Source of the DNA: Lysobacteraceae bacterium
GTDB taxonomy: Bacteria > Pseudomonadota > Gammaproteobacteria > Nitrococcales > AK92
Length of the DNA stretch: 64,000 nucleotides
Direction: 5' to 3'
Assembly (NCBI GenBank): GCA_012523465.1
Contig: JAAYIK010000004.1
Span: forward strand, 1 to 64,000
Part shown: positions 39,049 to 46,133 of the stretch, piece by piece
Layout of the letters: every line of letters starts with the position of its first letter
How positions within the stretch are numbered: the first letter of the stretch is position 1
The notes under the pieces: generated by a model
Told to the model about the DNA's origin: nothing
What the model saw: the letters and a program-made list of their open reading frames with translations, nothing else
Database searches by the model: none
Program-made: the position numbers and the translations under genes

Positions 39049-40104
39049 GTGAGAATCGTGTATCCCATCCTGCGTCCATTGCTGTTCCGGCTCGAGCCCG
39101 AGCTGGCCCATGCCCTGACCCTGCAAGGGCTCAAGTACGCCCATCTTCTGGGTCTGACCCGGCTGGCGCGCGCGCGTGCGACCGAGCAGCCGTGCCGGGT
39201 AATGGGCATCGAGTTCCCCAATCCTGTCGGCTTGGCGGCCGGGCTGGACAAGAACGGGGACTATCTGCCTGCGCTCTCCAGCCTGGGGTTCGGCTTCATC
39301 GAGCTGGGCACGGTGACGCCGCGGCCACAGCCGGGCAATCCACGGCCGCGCCTGTTTCGCCTGCCGCAGGCGCAGGCGATCATCAACCGCATGGGCTTCA
39401 ACAACAAGGGCGTCGACCATTTGGTGGTGCAGGTGCGCAAGGCGCGCTACCGTGGCGTCCTCGGCATCAACATCGGCAAGAATTTCGACACGCCGCTGGA
39501 GCGGGCCAACGAGGACTACCTGATCGGCATGCGCAAGGTTTATGCGCTGGCCGATTACATCGTGATCAACGTCTCCTCGCCCAACACCGCCGGCCTGCGC
39601 GATCTGCAGCACGGCGACTTGCTGGCGGACTTGCTGGCTGCGCTCAAGCAAGAGCAGCAGCGCCTGGCGCAGCAGCACGGCCGCTACGTGCCGCTGGTCA
39701 TCAAGATCGCTCCCGACATGAGCGAGCAGGAGCTCGACCAGGTCGCGGAGCAGTTGCTGGCGCACGGCATCGACGGCGTGGCGGCCACCAACACCACGCT
39801 CAGCCGGGCTGGCGTGCAGGGGCTGCGGCATGGCGACCAGGGCGGCGGACTGAGCGGCCGTCCGCTGCAGCAGCGCGCCACCGACGTGGTGCACCATCTG
39901 CATCGGCGGCTGCAAGGGCGCATCCCCATCATCGGCATCGGCGGCATCGTCGATGCCGCTAGCGCACTGGAGAAGCTGCAGGCCGGCGCCAGCCTGGTGC
40001 AGCTCTACAGCGGTCTGGTCTACCGCGGTCCGACGTTGCTCGACGAGGTGCTGACCGCGTTGTGGCAGCAGAAGTTGCGCCGCTACGCCGCCGTCCCTGC
40101 CTGA
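39049..40104 (+). CDS. pyrD: Dihydroorotate dehydrogenase (quinone), class 2
   Basis: The 351-residue protein has the N-terminal membrane-associating helices (RIVYPILRPLLFRLEPELAH) of class 2 enzymes, then the barrel with NPVGLAAGLDKNGDY, GTVTPRPQPGNPRPRLFRL, NVSSPNTAGLR (the catalytic Ser loop) and the FMN phosphate site IIGIGGI. It oxidises dihydroorotate to orotate in pyrimidine synthesis and passes electrons to quinone. GTG 39049 is preferred over TTG 39046. A tRNA-Ser gene follows. Confidence 0.95.
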   Translation: MRIVYPILRPLLFRLEPELAHALTLQGLKYAHLLGLTRLARARATEQPCRVMGIEFPNPVGLAAGLDKNGDYLPALSSLGFGFIELGTVTPRPQPGNPRPRLFRLPQAQAIINRMGFNNKGVDHLVVQVRKARYRGVLGINIGKNFDTPLERANEDYLIGMRKVYALADYIVINVSSPNTAGLRDLQHGDLLADLLAALKQEQQRLAQQHGRYVPLVIKIAPDMSEQELDQVAEQLLAHGIDGVAATNTTLSRAGVQGLRHGDQGGGLSGRPLQQRATDVVHHLHRRLQGRIPIIGIGGIVDAASALEKLQAGASLVQLYSGLVYRGPTLLDEVLTALWQQKLRRYAAVPA

Positions 40105-40154
40105 GGCCGGCGGCGCTTGTCAAACGTGTCCAGGAACACGAAAATGCCTGCGTC

Positions 40155-40244
40155 GGAGGGCTGGCCGAGTGGTTGAAGGCACTGGTCTTGAAAACCAGCA
40201 GGGGCTCACGCCCCTCCAGGGTTCGAATCCCTGGCCCTCCGCCA
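40155..40244 (+). tRNA. tRNA-Ser(UGA)
   Basis: A 90-base class II tRNA. The acceptor GGAGGGC pairs with GCCCTCC, then G and CCA. The anticodon loop TCTTGAAAA gives UGA, the variable arm is CAGGGGCTCACGCCCCTC-like, and the T-loop is GTTCGAATC. It decodes UCA/UCG/UCU. Confidence 0.97.
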
Positions 40245-40386
40245 TTTTCCCTTGACCAGCCCGTTGGCCCGGCAGGCCAGCGTTCCCCTCGTTCCAATGC
40301 GACGTCGTTAAACCCTTCTCTCGCATGTTCCCGGCTCGGCAATTTCGGGTTGCGCGGGTCTTTTCGCTCTGAAACGTTCCAAAAAG

Positions 40387-40416
40387 CCGTTTTTGTCTGG
40401 GGAAAAACGGTGCTTT
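40387..40416 (+). terminator. Possible terminator after tRNA-Ser(UGA)
   Basis: An 8-bp stem CCGTTTTT / AAAAACGG with an 8-base loop is followed by TGCTTTT. The stem is AT-rich and the T-run short, so this is a weak call. Confidence 0.35.
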
Positions 40417-40480
40417 TCAATTGCTTGCACCTCTATATTGATGGCCTCATTAACCGTGGACTGCTTTCGAATGGCTGTCG

Positions 40481-41509
40481 ATGTTCAAGCTGCTGCGGCG
40501 ATTTCCGGTGCGTTTCCTTGGCCTGTGCGTGGCTGGCCTGCTGCTGGCATGTTCCGGAGCCGCCTGGGCTGACGGCGACCAGGGGCGGCGGCTGCTGACC
40601 TTTACCCTGGAGAACGATTTCTTCGTCGGCGAAGACAACGGCTACACCAACGGCCTCGGCCTGATCTGGGCGCGGGGCGGCCTGACGGAATTCGACGACA
40701 GCGTGCCGTCCTGGCTGCGCGCGATCGGCAACCGGCTCTACATCGGCACCATGGCCGACAAGCGGCGGGCGATCAGCTTCTCGCTGGCCCAGGTCATGCA
40801 GACGCCCAACGATCTCGCTCGCTCCGATCTGATTAGGAACGAAGCGCCCTATCTCGGCATGCTGCTTGCCTCGGCCAACCTGCATGCCTTCGACGCCCGG
40901 GTGGCCGACACGCTGTCGTTGACGCTGGGCGTCGCCGGGCCTGTCTCCGGCGGCGAAACCCTGCAAAAGCTGGCCCATGACATTCTGGGCTCCGAGGACC
41001 CCAAAGGCTGGTCCAATCAGGTCAAGAACGAAGTGGTGTTCCAGGTTCGCGTCGAGCGGCTCTGGCGGCTGGCGGCGTTGCAGTCCGACGGTGGCCTGGG
41101 CTTGGACGTGATCGGCATCGGGCAGGCTGCGGTGGGAACGGTGAGAAGCAACCTTGTCAGCGGGCTCAGCCTGCGCTATGGCCGGGCCTTGGAGCGCAGC
41201 TTCCCGGCTGCCACCGTCATGCCGGGCCGCGAGGTAAACCCCCTCGCCGGCAGCGCCGAGCGCAGCTGGAGCCTGTTCTTCAACCTGCTCGGCGCCTACG
41301 TCGCCAACGACATCGCCATCGACGGCAATACCTTCCGCGACAGCCATTCGGTGCCTCTAAAGCATTGGCAGGGGATGGCAGTGGTGGGGCTTTCCTACAG
41401 CTTCGGCCATTGGGCCGTGTTGCTGTCCGCCGTGCAGACCACCGATCACTATGAAAACCAGCCCGATCCCACCCGCTTCGGCTCGCTGAGTCTGACCTAC
41501 GCCTACTGA
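40481..41509 (+). CDS. LpxR-like lipid A 3'-O-deacylase
   Basis: The 342-residue outer-membrane protein has a signal peptide (1-31, cleaved near AWA) and alternating beta-strand sequence ending in an aromatic residue (LSLTYAY), as in beta-barrels. TLENDFFVGEDNGYTNG matches the LpxR/DUF2219 active-site start (adjacent Asn-Asp), and KLAHDILGSEDPKGWSNQ supplies the conserved His and following residues. LpxR removes the 3'-acyloxyacyl chains of lipid A. No clear ribosome site precedes the ATG; a -10-like TATATT lies at 40434-40439. Confidence 0.82.
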   Translation: MFKLLRRFPVRFLGLCVAGLLLACSGAAWADGDQGRRLLTFTLENDFFVGEDNGYTNGLGLIWARGGLTEFDDSVPSWLRAIGNRLYIGTMADKRRAISFSLAQVMQTPNDLARSDLIRNEAPYLGMLLASANLHAFDARVADTLSLTLGVAGPVSGGETLQKLAHDILGSEDPKGWSNQVKNEVVFQVRVERLWRLAALQSDGGLGLDVIGIGQAAVGTVRSNLVSGLSLRYGRALERSFPAATVMPGREVNPLAGSAERSWSLFFNLLGAYVANDIAIDGNTFRDSHSVPLKHWQGMAVVGLSYSFGHWAVLLSAVQTTDHYENQPDPTRFGSLSLTYAY

Positions 41510-41747
41510 AGCGGGCTGCCGGGCGGGGCACCACACCGGCTGGAACATCATCGCTTGCTGATTGTCAAAAAGTTGGCGCGATCGGGCTGGAGGCCGTCAA
41601 GCCGAGTCTTGGTTTGAATTTGCGCGGGCCCCAGTTCCTGCTGGACGCAAGGCGTTTGCAGGTTGCCTGATCGCGCTGAGCGTCCGCTTGCGGCCGGACA
41701 GGGAAGTTCGGCCGCCACGTGTGCCAAGGAAGGATCAAGTTAGCGTC

Positions 41748-41975
41748 ATGCAACGAAAAATTCTTGCGTTTCATCGAGACGAACAGGGCCACTGGGTCGC
41801 CGAGCTCGATTGTGGCCACCATCAGCACGTGCGGCATCGACCGCCTTGGATCAACCGTCCTTGGATCGTCAGCGAAGAGGGACGGCAGCGCCACATCGGC
41901 CGGCGGTTGAACTGCAAGACCTGCGACCTGGAGCAACAGCAGCGCAACAACCCCCGCTACGACGCACACCCCTAG
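41748..41975 (+). CDS. DUF3565-family small protein
   Basis: The 75-residue protein begins MQRKILAFHRDEQGHWVAELDCGHHQHVRH and continues RPPWINRPWV-like, ending with CKTCD. The Cys-Gly-His-His and Cys-x-x-Cys arrangement suggests a small metal-binding fold. It matches the DUF3565 group found in gammaproteobacteria. Function unknown. The frame is open upstream to 41562, but conservation begins at this Met. Confidence 0.75.
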   Translation: MQRKILAFHRDEQGHWVAELDCGHHQHVRHRPPWINRPWIVSEEGRQRHIGRRLNCKTCDLEQQQRNNPRYDAHP

Positions 41976-42130
41976 CGCAGCCGCAGCTTCTGCAGCGGGC
42001 CGCTGCCGGCGAGCGCTTGCGGCGACCGCGGCGCAGCCCCATTTCCATGCCTACCGGAGCGACCACAACGCGTATGAAGTACGGCTCGGCATAGATTGCC
42101 AAGACGCCGCTGCAGGCAGGGAAAAACAAC

Positions 42131-43105
42131 ATGGAACAACAGCTCTTGCTCTTCCTGGAAGGCCTGGCTGGAGCGCTGCAAAGCCGCTTGGCTGCCCTGC
42201 AACTGCTCGATTACCTGATGCTGCTGGCAGGCCTTCTGGGGCTGGCGGCGTTGCTGATGTTCCTGCGCTCCGATCGGACCGCGCGCTACCAGCTCGACCG
42301 CGAGGCGCAATTGCGCGCAGCCGAGCGCGAGCTCCAGCTGCGCAAGGAGGTCTATTTGCCGGCGGCGGAGGCGATCGGCCGGGCGCAGGACTTTCTTGGC
42401 AAATCGCCGCTGCTCGATCTGACCCAGGAGCAGGCGCTGGCGGTGGTCAACCACGTGCTCGGCGCCCTTGGCAAGGCTCAGCTGGTCGCCTCGCAGGCGA
42501 GCCTGGAGCCGCTGATGGCGGTGGCGGCCGAGTTCACCGCCAGCTATGCCGCCTTGCAAGCCAGGCGGCAGCCCCTGCTGAGGCTGAAGGCGGAAATCGC
42601 CGAACTGAGCAGCGCCATCGAGCATCTGGCGGTAGAGCGGGATTATTTGCTGAGCCGGCTGACCCGGCTGGCGGCCGAGCGAGGCAGCGAGCAGGCCGAG
42701 CTTTGGCGGCAGCTGAGCCGTCGCTTCGATAAGCTGCACCAGGAGATCGGCAGCATGCTGGGCAAGCGCAAGGACCGCACGGTTGAGCTGGCGCAGCTGG
42801 AGCATGAATTCGCCGTCGAAGCGCAGCAACGCGCCCTGCGTCTGGCCAAGCTGGGCGTGCCGGCGTATCTGGCTCTGCGGGAAGAGCTGCAGCTGGAGAT
42901 CGACGCGACCCGCTTCCAGGCGCTGGCCCGGCGCAGCATCGGCGAGATCGAGCGCAGCATCAGGAGCTTGACCGAGGCCAAGCGAGCCCGGCCAGGCTTG
43001 CGCCGCGTCGACGGCAGGCAGAGCGAGCGCCGCGAGCCCATCATCACTCCCCTGGAACCGGCGGCGGGCGAGCCTCTCAAAGCCGCCATGGAGCGTGGCG
43101 TCTGA
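42131..43105 (+). CDS. Membrane-anchored coiled-coil protein, unknown
   Basis: The 324-residue protein has one membrane helix near the N-terminus (about 26-46, LDYLMLLAGLLGLAALLMFL) and then long heptad-like helices (45-110 and 130-285) rich in Glu, Arg, Leu and Gln. The short C-terminal tail is basic. I do not recognise the family. It is followed 165 bases later by a secreted coiled-coil protein on the same strand, so the two may work together at the envelope; that is inference. The opposite strand carries a long open frame, judged a shadow. Confidence 0.6.
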   Translation: MEQQLLLFLEGLAGALQSRLAALQLLDYLMLLAGLLGLAALLMFLRSDRTARYQLDREAQLRAAERELQLRKEVYLPAAEAIGRAQDFLGKSPLLDLTQEQALAVVNHVLGALGKAQLVASQASLEPLMAVAAEFTASYAALQARRQPLLRLKAEIAELSSAIEHLAVERDYLLSRLTRLAAERGSEQAELWRQLSRRFDKLHQEIGSMLGKRKDRTVELAQLEHEFAVEAQQRALRLAKLGVPAYLALREELQLEIDATRFQALARRSIGEIERSIRSLTEAKRARPGLRRVDGRQSERREPIITPLEPAAGEPLKAAMERGV

Positions 43106-43270
43106 CGCCACGGGCCGGCCGCCGACCCGGCTCGAGCGCGGTTGCCGGGTTCTGGGAAACCGTCAAATCCGCTTTGATCTGGCGCTCATCCGACCGCAGG
43201 TAAGGGAAGGCGGCGGCGCGGCGGCGTTGGCAGCTACACCCATCCCCACAATTTCTGAACGGAAGATCCA

Positions 43271-43843
43271 ATGAAACGAATCAGTCGCATTTTCTCGAAG
43301 GCCTGGGCGGTACTGCTGCTTGCGGGGCTGATCCCGGTCCTGCAGGCGCAGCCGCGCGGGCAGGCCGAGCGAAGCCTGGAGCAGCAAAGCGATCCGCATG
43401 CGTTGCTGCGCGAGATGGAGGAGGTGCAGCAGGAGCTGCTGCAGATCCAAGAGAGCGTCATGGCGCATAACCCCGAGCTCCAGGCCCAGGCCCAGGCCCT
43501 GCAGGAGCTGATGCTGCAGACCATGCAGGCCGAGGGTTACGAGCCCATCCAAAGCCTTGACCGCATGGAGCAGCTGGAGCGCCAGCTGCAGGACGACGAA
43601 ACCGATCCTGCTGAGCTGTCGGGGCTGGCCGCGGAGCTGCGCAGCGAGCAACAGCGCCTGATGCAGGCCGAACAGGCCGCCCTGGCCAATCCCGAGGTAC
43701 AGCGGGCGCGCGACCAGTTCATGGAGGCGCTGCTGCAGGCGATGCGGGAGCAAGAGCCGCGGACCGATGAGCTGATTGCCGAGCTGCAAGCCAAGAACGA
43801 GCAACTGCGTGACATCGTCAGCGCCCACAGCGGCGGCAACTAG
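43271..43843 (+). CDS. Secreted Gln/Glu-rich helical protein, unknown
   Basis: The 190-residue protein has a signal peptide (1-26, cleavage near LQA). The mature part is almost all amphipathic helix rich in Gln, Glu and Leu (MEEVQQELLQIQE, ELQAQAQALQELMLQ, LRSEQQRLMQAEQAA). It is likely a periplasmic coiled-coil protein, comparable in general build to Spy/Skp-like helical chaperones, but no family match is claimed. Confidence 0.6.
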   Translation: MKRISRIFSKAWAVLLLAGLIPVLQAQPRGQAERSLEQQSDPHALLREMEEVQQELLQIQESVMAHNPELQAQAQALQELMLQTMQAEGYEPIQSLDRMEQLERQLQDDETDPAELSGLAAELRSEQQRLMQAEQAALANPEVQRARDQFMEALLQAMREQEPRTDELIAELQAKNEQLRDIVSAHSGGN

Positions 43844-44012
43844 CAGGGCAGACCGGGGCGCGGGCTGCTTGTGCCGCCTGTCGTGGCAAGCGCCGGCTGC
43901 CGAGCGCGTGGGCGCCATGAGGGGCGGCTGCGGCTTGCTGTCGCCACGGCTCGAGGAGGCGGCGGATGCTGCCTGCTCGCCGCTGCCGGGCGTGTTGGTA
44001 CAGAGCTGAGCC

Positions 44013-44432
44013 ATGGCGCGCCGGCGCGGGGCTCTTTCGGCAGATGAGCAGGCCTTGCTGGCGCGGCTGGAGCGGCTGTCTCGGCTGCTCGACGAGCAGT
44101 TCCTGTTCCCCGGCACCAATGTGCGCGTCGGACTCGACGCCATCATCGGACTGATCCCCGGCGTCGGCGACCTGCTGACCGGAGGCCTGGCGCTTTACCT
44201 GTTCTTCCTGGCCCGCCGCTTTGGCTTGCCGGCGCACGTGCAAGCCAGGATGCTGGCCAACATCGGCATCGACATGGCGTTCGGCAGTGTGCCGCTGCTC
44301 GGGGATGCGTTTGACGTCGCCTTCCGCGCCAATCGGCGCAACCTACGACTGCTGCTGCAGCACCTGGAGCGGCGGCGGACGCCGGGCGGCGGTCCTCGGA
44401 CGAAGGGAGATGGCGCCCTGGGCAGGAATTGA
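44013..44432 (+). CDS. DUF4112-family membrane protein
   Basis: The 139-residue protein has the DUF4112 signature GLDAIIGLIPGVGDLLTGGLALYLFFLAR, followed by a second hydrophobic stretch (MLANIGIDMAFGSVPLLGDAFD). These are small inner-membrane proteins of unknown function. Its 3' end overlaps the convergent tRNA-Arg(CCU) gene by about 22 bases, so the last residues are not conserved family sequence. Confidence 0.8.
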   Translation: MARRRGALSADEQALLARLERLSRLLDEQFLFPGTNVRVGLDAIIGLIPGVGDLLTGGLALYLFFLARRFGLPAHVQARMLANIGIDMAFGSVPLLGDAFDVAFRANRRNLRLLLQHLERRRTPGGGPRTKGDGALGRN

Positions 44433-44486
44433 ACCTGCGACCTACCGCTTAGGAGGCGGTTGCTCTATCCGCTGAGCTACCAGGGC
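44411..44486 (-). tRNA. tRNA-Arg(CCU)
   Basis: A 76-base tRNA on the minus strand with encoded CCA. The acceptor GCCCTGG pairs with CCAGGGC; the D-arm is GCTCAGCGGATAGAGC; anticodon CCU lies in the loop of CCGCCTCCTAAGCGG; the T-arm is GGTTCAATTCC. It decodes AGG. A -10-like TAAAAT lies about 16 bases upstream. Confidence 0.95.
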
Positions 44487-44512
44487 GCGGTAAAGAATGC
44501 TCATTTTAACGA

Positions 44513-44537
44513 AAAAGCCGGCGCGTGGCCGGCTTTT
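44513..44537. terminator. Bidirectional terminator between two tRNAs
   Basis: A perfect 10-bp stem AAAAGCCGGC / GCCGGCTTTT with a 5-base loop. On the minus strand it follows tRNA-Ala and ends in a T-run (CTTTTTCG), so it should end the tRNA-Ala transcript. Confidence 0.8.
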
Positions 44538-44542
44538 GAATT

Positions 44543-44618
<76 letters not shown>

Positions 44619-44631
44619 AAGTGAGGCCGCT

Positions 44632-44661
44632 ATCCTACCACCGTCGCCACGGCGCTGCCAA
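44632..44661 (-). promoter_or_regulatory. Candidate promoter of tRNA-Ala(CGC)
   Basis: On the minus strand TTGGCA (44656-44661) and TAGGAT (44632-44637) are separated by 18 bases. The predicted start is about 7 bases before the tRNA 5' end. Confidence 0.55.
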
Positions 44662-44759
44662 GAGGGGGGAGACTGCGGTTGCGCCGTCGAGGAGTTCATT
44701 GGCACCCGGGGTGCGGCCGATTATGCTATCGGCGGTTGGTCGCTCAGGATATCGATCTT

Positions 44760-46031
44760 ATGCTGCTTGAACGGAATCCGCGATTTGTCAGTCGTCTCAC
44801 CCGCGATACCCTTGCACTGGTGTTGGCCGGCGGCCGCGGCGGTCGGCTCGCCAACCTCACTGACTGGCGCACCAAGCCGGCGGTGCCGTTCGGCGGCAAG
44901 TTTCGTCTGATCGATTTCCCGCTGTCGAACTGCATCAACTCGGGAATTCGCCGCATCGCCGTCCTTACCCAATACAAGGCCCACTCCCTCATCCAGCACA
45001 TCCAGCGTGGCTGGGGCTTTCTGCGCGGCGAGTTCGGCGAGTTCGTCGAAATCGTCCCGGCCCAGCAGCGCATGGACAAGCCGCTTTGGTATGCCGGCAC
45101 CGCCGATGCGGTCTATCAGAACATCGATATTATCAAGGCGCATCGGCCTAAGTACGTGCTCATCCTGGCCGGCGACCACGTCTACAAGATGGACTACGGC
45201 GAGATCATCGCCGCCCACGTCGCCCACCGGGCCGACATCACGGTCGGCTGCGTGCAGGTGCCGCTGAGCAAGGCGCGCGCCTTCGGCGTCATGACGGTGG
45301 ATGCCAACGGTCGCGTGCTGCGCTTCACCGAGAAACCGGAACGGCCGGAGCCGATGCCGGACGACCCTGAGCGTGCCTTGGTCTCCATGGGCATTTACGT
45401 GTTCAACCGGGAATACCTGTTCCAGAAGCTGCGCGAGGACGCCGAGGACCTCGACTCGTCGCGCGACTTCGGCCGCGACGTCATTCCCAAGGCCATCCTC
45501 GACGGCAAGGTCATGGCATTCCCCTTCAACGACCCGCGCTCCGGCAAGCAGGCCTACTGGCGCGACGTGGGAACTGTGGACGCTTTCTACGCCGCCAATC
45601 AGGAGCTGATCGGCGAGAACCCGGAGCTGGATCTCTACGACGAGGAGTGGCCGATCTGGACCTACCAGGCCCAGCTGCCGCCGGCCAAGTTTATTTACGA
45701 CAGCGACGGACTGCGCGGCATGGCGGTGAATTCCATGGTGTCCGGCGGTGACATCATCGCCGGTGCCCTGGTGCGCAATTCGCTGCTGTTTTCGCAGGTG
45801 GTGGTGAAGCCGCGCGCGCTGGTAGAGGACTCGGTCATCCTGCCCGACGTGGTGGTGGGCGAGGACTGTCGCATCCGCAAGGCGGTGGTAGACGAAGGCT
45901 GTCGCATCCCGCCCGGTACTGTGATCGGCGAGGATCCCGAGCTGGACCGGCGGCGGTTTTACGTCTCCCCCAAGGGCGTGGTGCTGGTGCCGGCGGAGAT
46001 GCTGGGTCAGGAGGTGGCGCACGTGCGCTGA
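44760..46031 (+). CDS. glgC: Glucose-1-phosphate adenylyltransferase
   Basis: The 423-residue protein has the ADP-glucose pyrophosphorylase features: ALVLAGGRGGRLANLT nucleotide loop with KPAVPFGGKFR, WYAGTADAVYQN, LAGDHVYKMDYG (catalytic Asp), FTEKPERP (Glc-1-P site lysine) and a C-terminal left-handed beta-helix of hexapeptide repeats. It makes ADP-glucose for glycogen. No other glg genes are in the window. ATG 44760 is chosen; the frame is open to 44679. Confidence 0.93.
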   Translation: MLLERNPRFVSRLTRDTLALVLAGGRGGRLANLTDWRTKPAVPFGGKFRLIDFPLSNCINSGIRRIAVLTQYKAHSLIQHIQRGWGFLRGEFGEFVEIVPAQQRMDKPLWYAGTADAVYQNIDIIKAHRPKYVLILAGDHVYKMDYGEIIAAHVAHRADITVGCVQVPLSKARAFGVMTVDANGRVLRFTEKPERPEPMPDDPERALVSMGIYVFNREYLFQKLREDAEDLDSSRDFGRDVIPKAILDGKVMAFPFNDPRSGKQAYWRDVGTVDAFYAANQELIGENPELDLYDEEWPIWTYQAQLPPAKFIYDSDGLRGMAVNSMVSGGDIIAGALVRNSLLFSQVVVKPRALVEDSVILPDVVVGEDCRIRKAVVDEGCRIPPGTVIGEDPELDRRRFYVSPKGVVLVPAEMLGQEVAHVR

Positions 46032-46058
46032 GGTGCCCCTGCCTAGTTGCATCTTGAA

Positions 46059-46100
46059 CTGATCTGCATCAAGAATCCGGTCGCGCACGCTCCCTATCAT
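46059..46100 (+). promoter_or_regulatory. FNR/Anr box and -10 upstream of GGDEF-EAL gene
   Basis: CTGATCTGCATCAA (46059-46072) matches the FNR/Anr consensus TTGAT-N4-ATCAA at 9 of 10 positions. A -10 hexamer TATCAT lies at 46095-46100. The implied start near 46107 puts the box centre at -41.5, exactly the class II activation position. This suggests anaerobic activation of the downstream c-di-GMP enzyme. Confidence 0.55.
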
Positions 46101-46133
46101 CCTTCCGGATAACAATAACAATGGGGGGAGACC

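Noticed and set aside
41972..43111. 379-residue open frame on the minus strand
   Set aside because: It lies exactly opposite the 42131-43105 gene, has repetitive Gln/Leu/Arg-rich sequence typical of a reverse-strand shadow of a Leu/Glu/Gln-rich coding region, and no family features.
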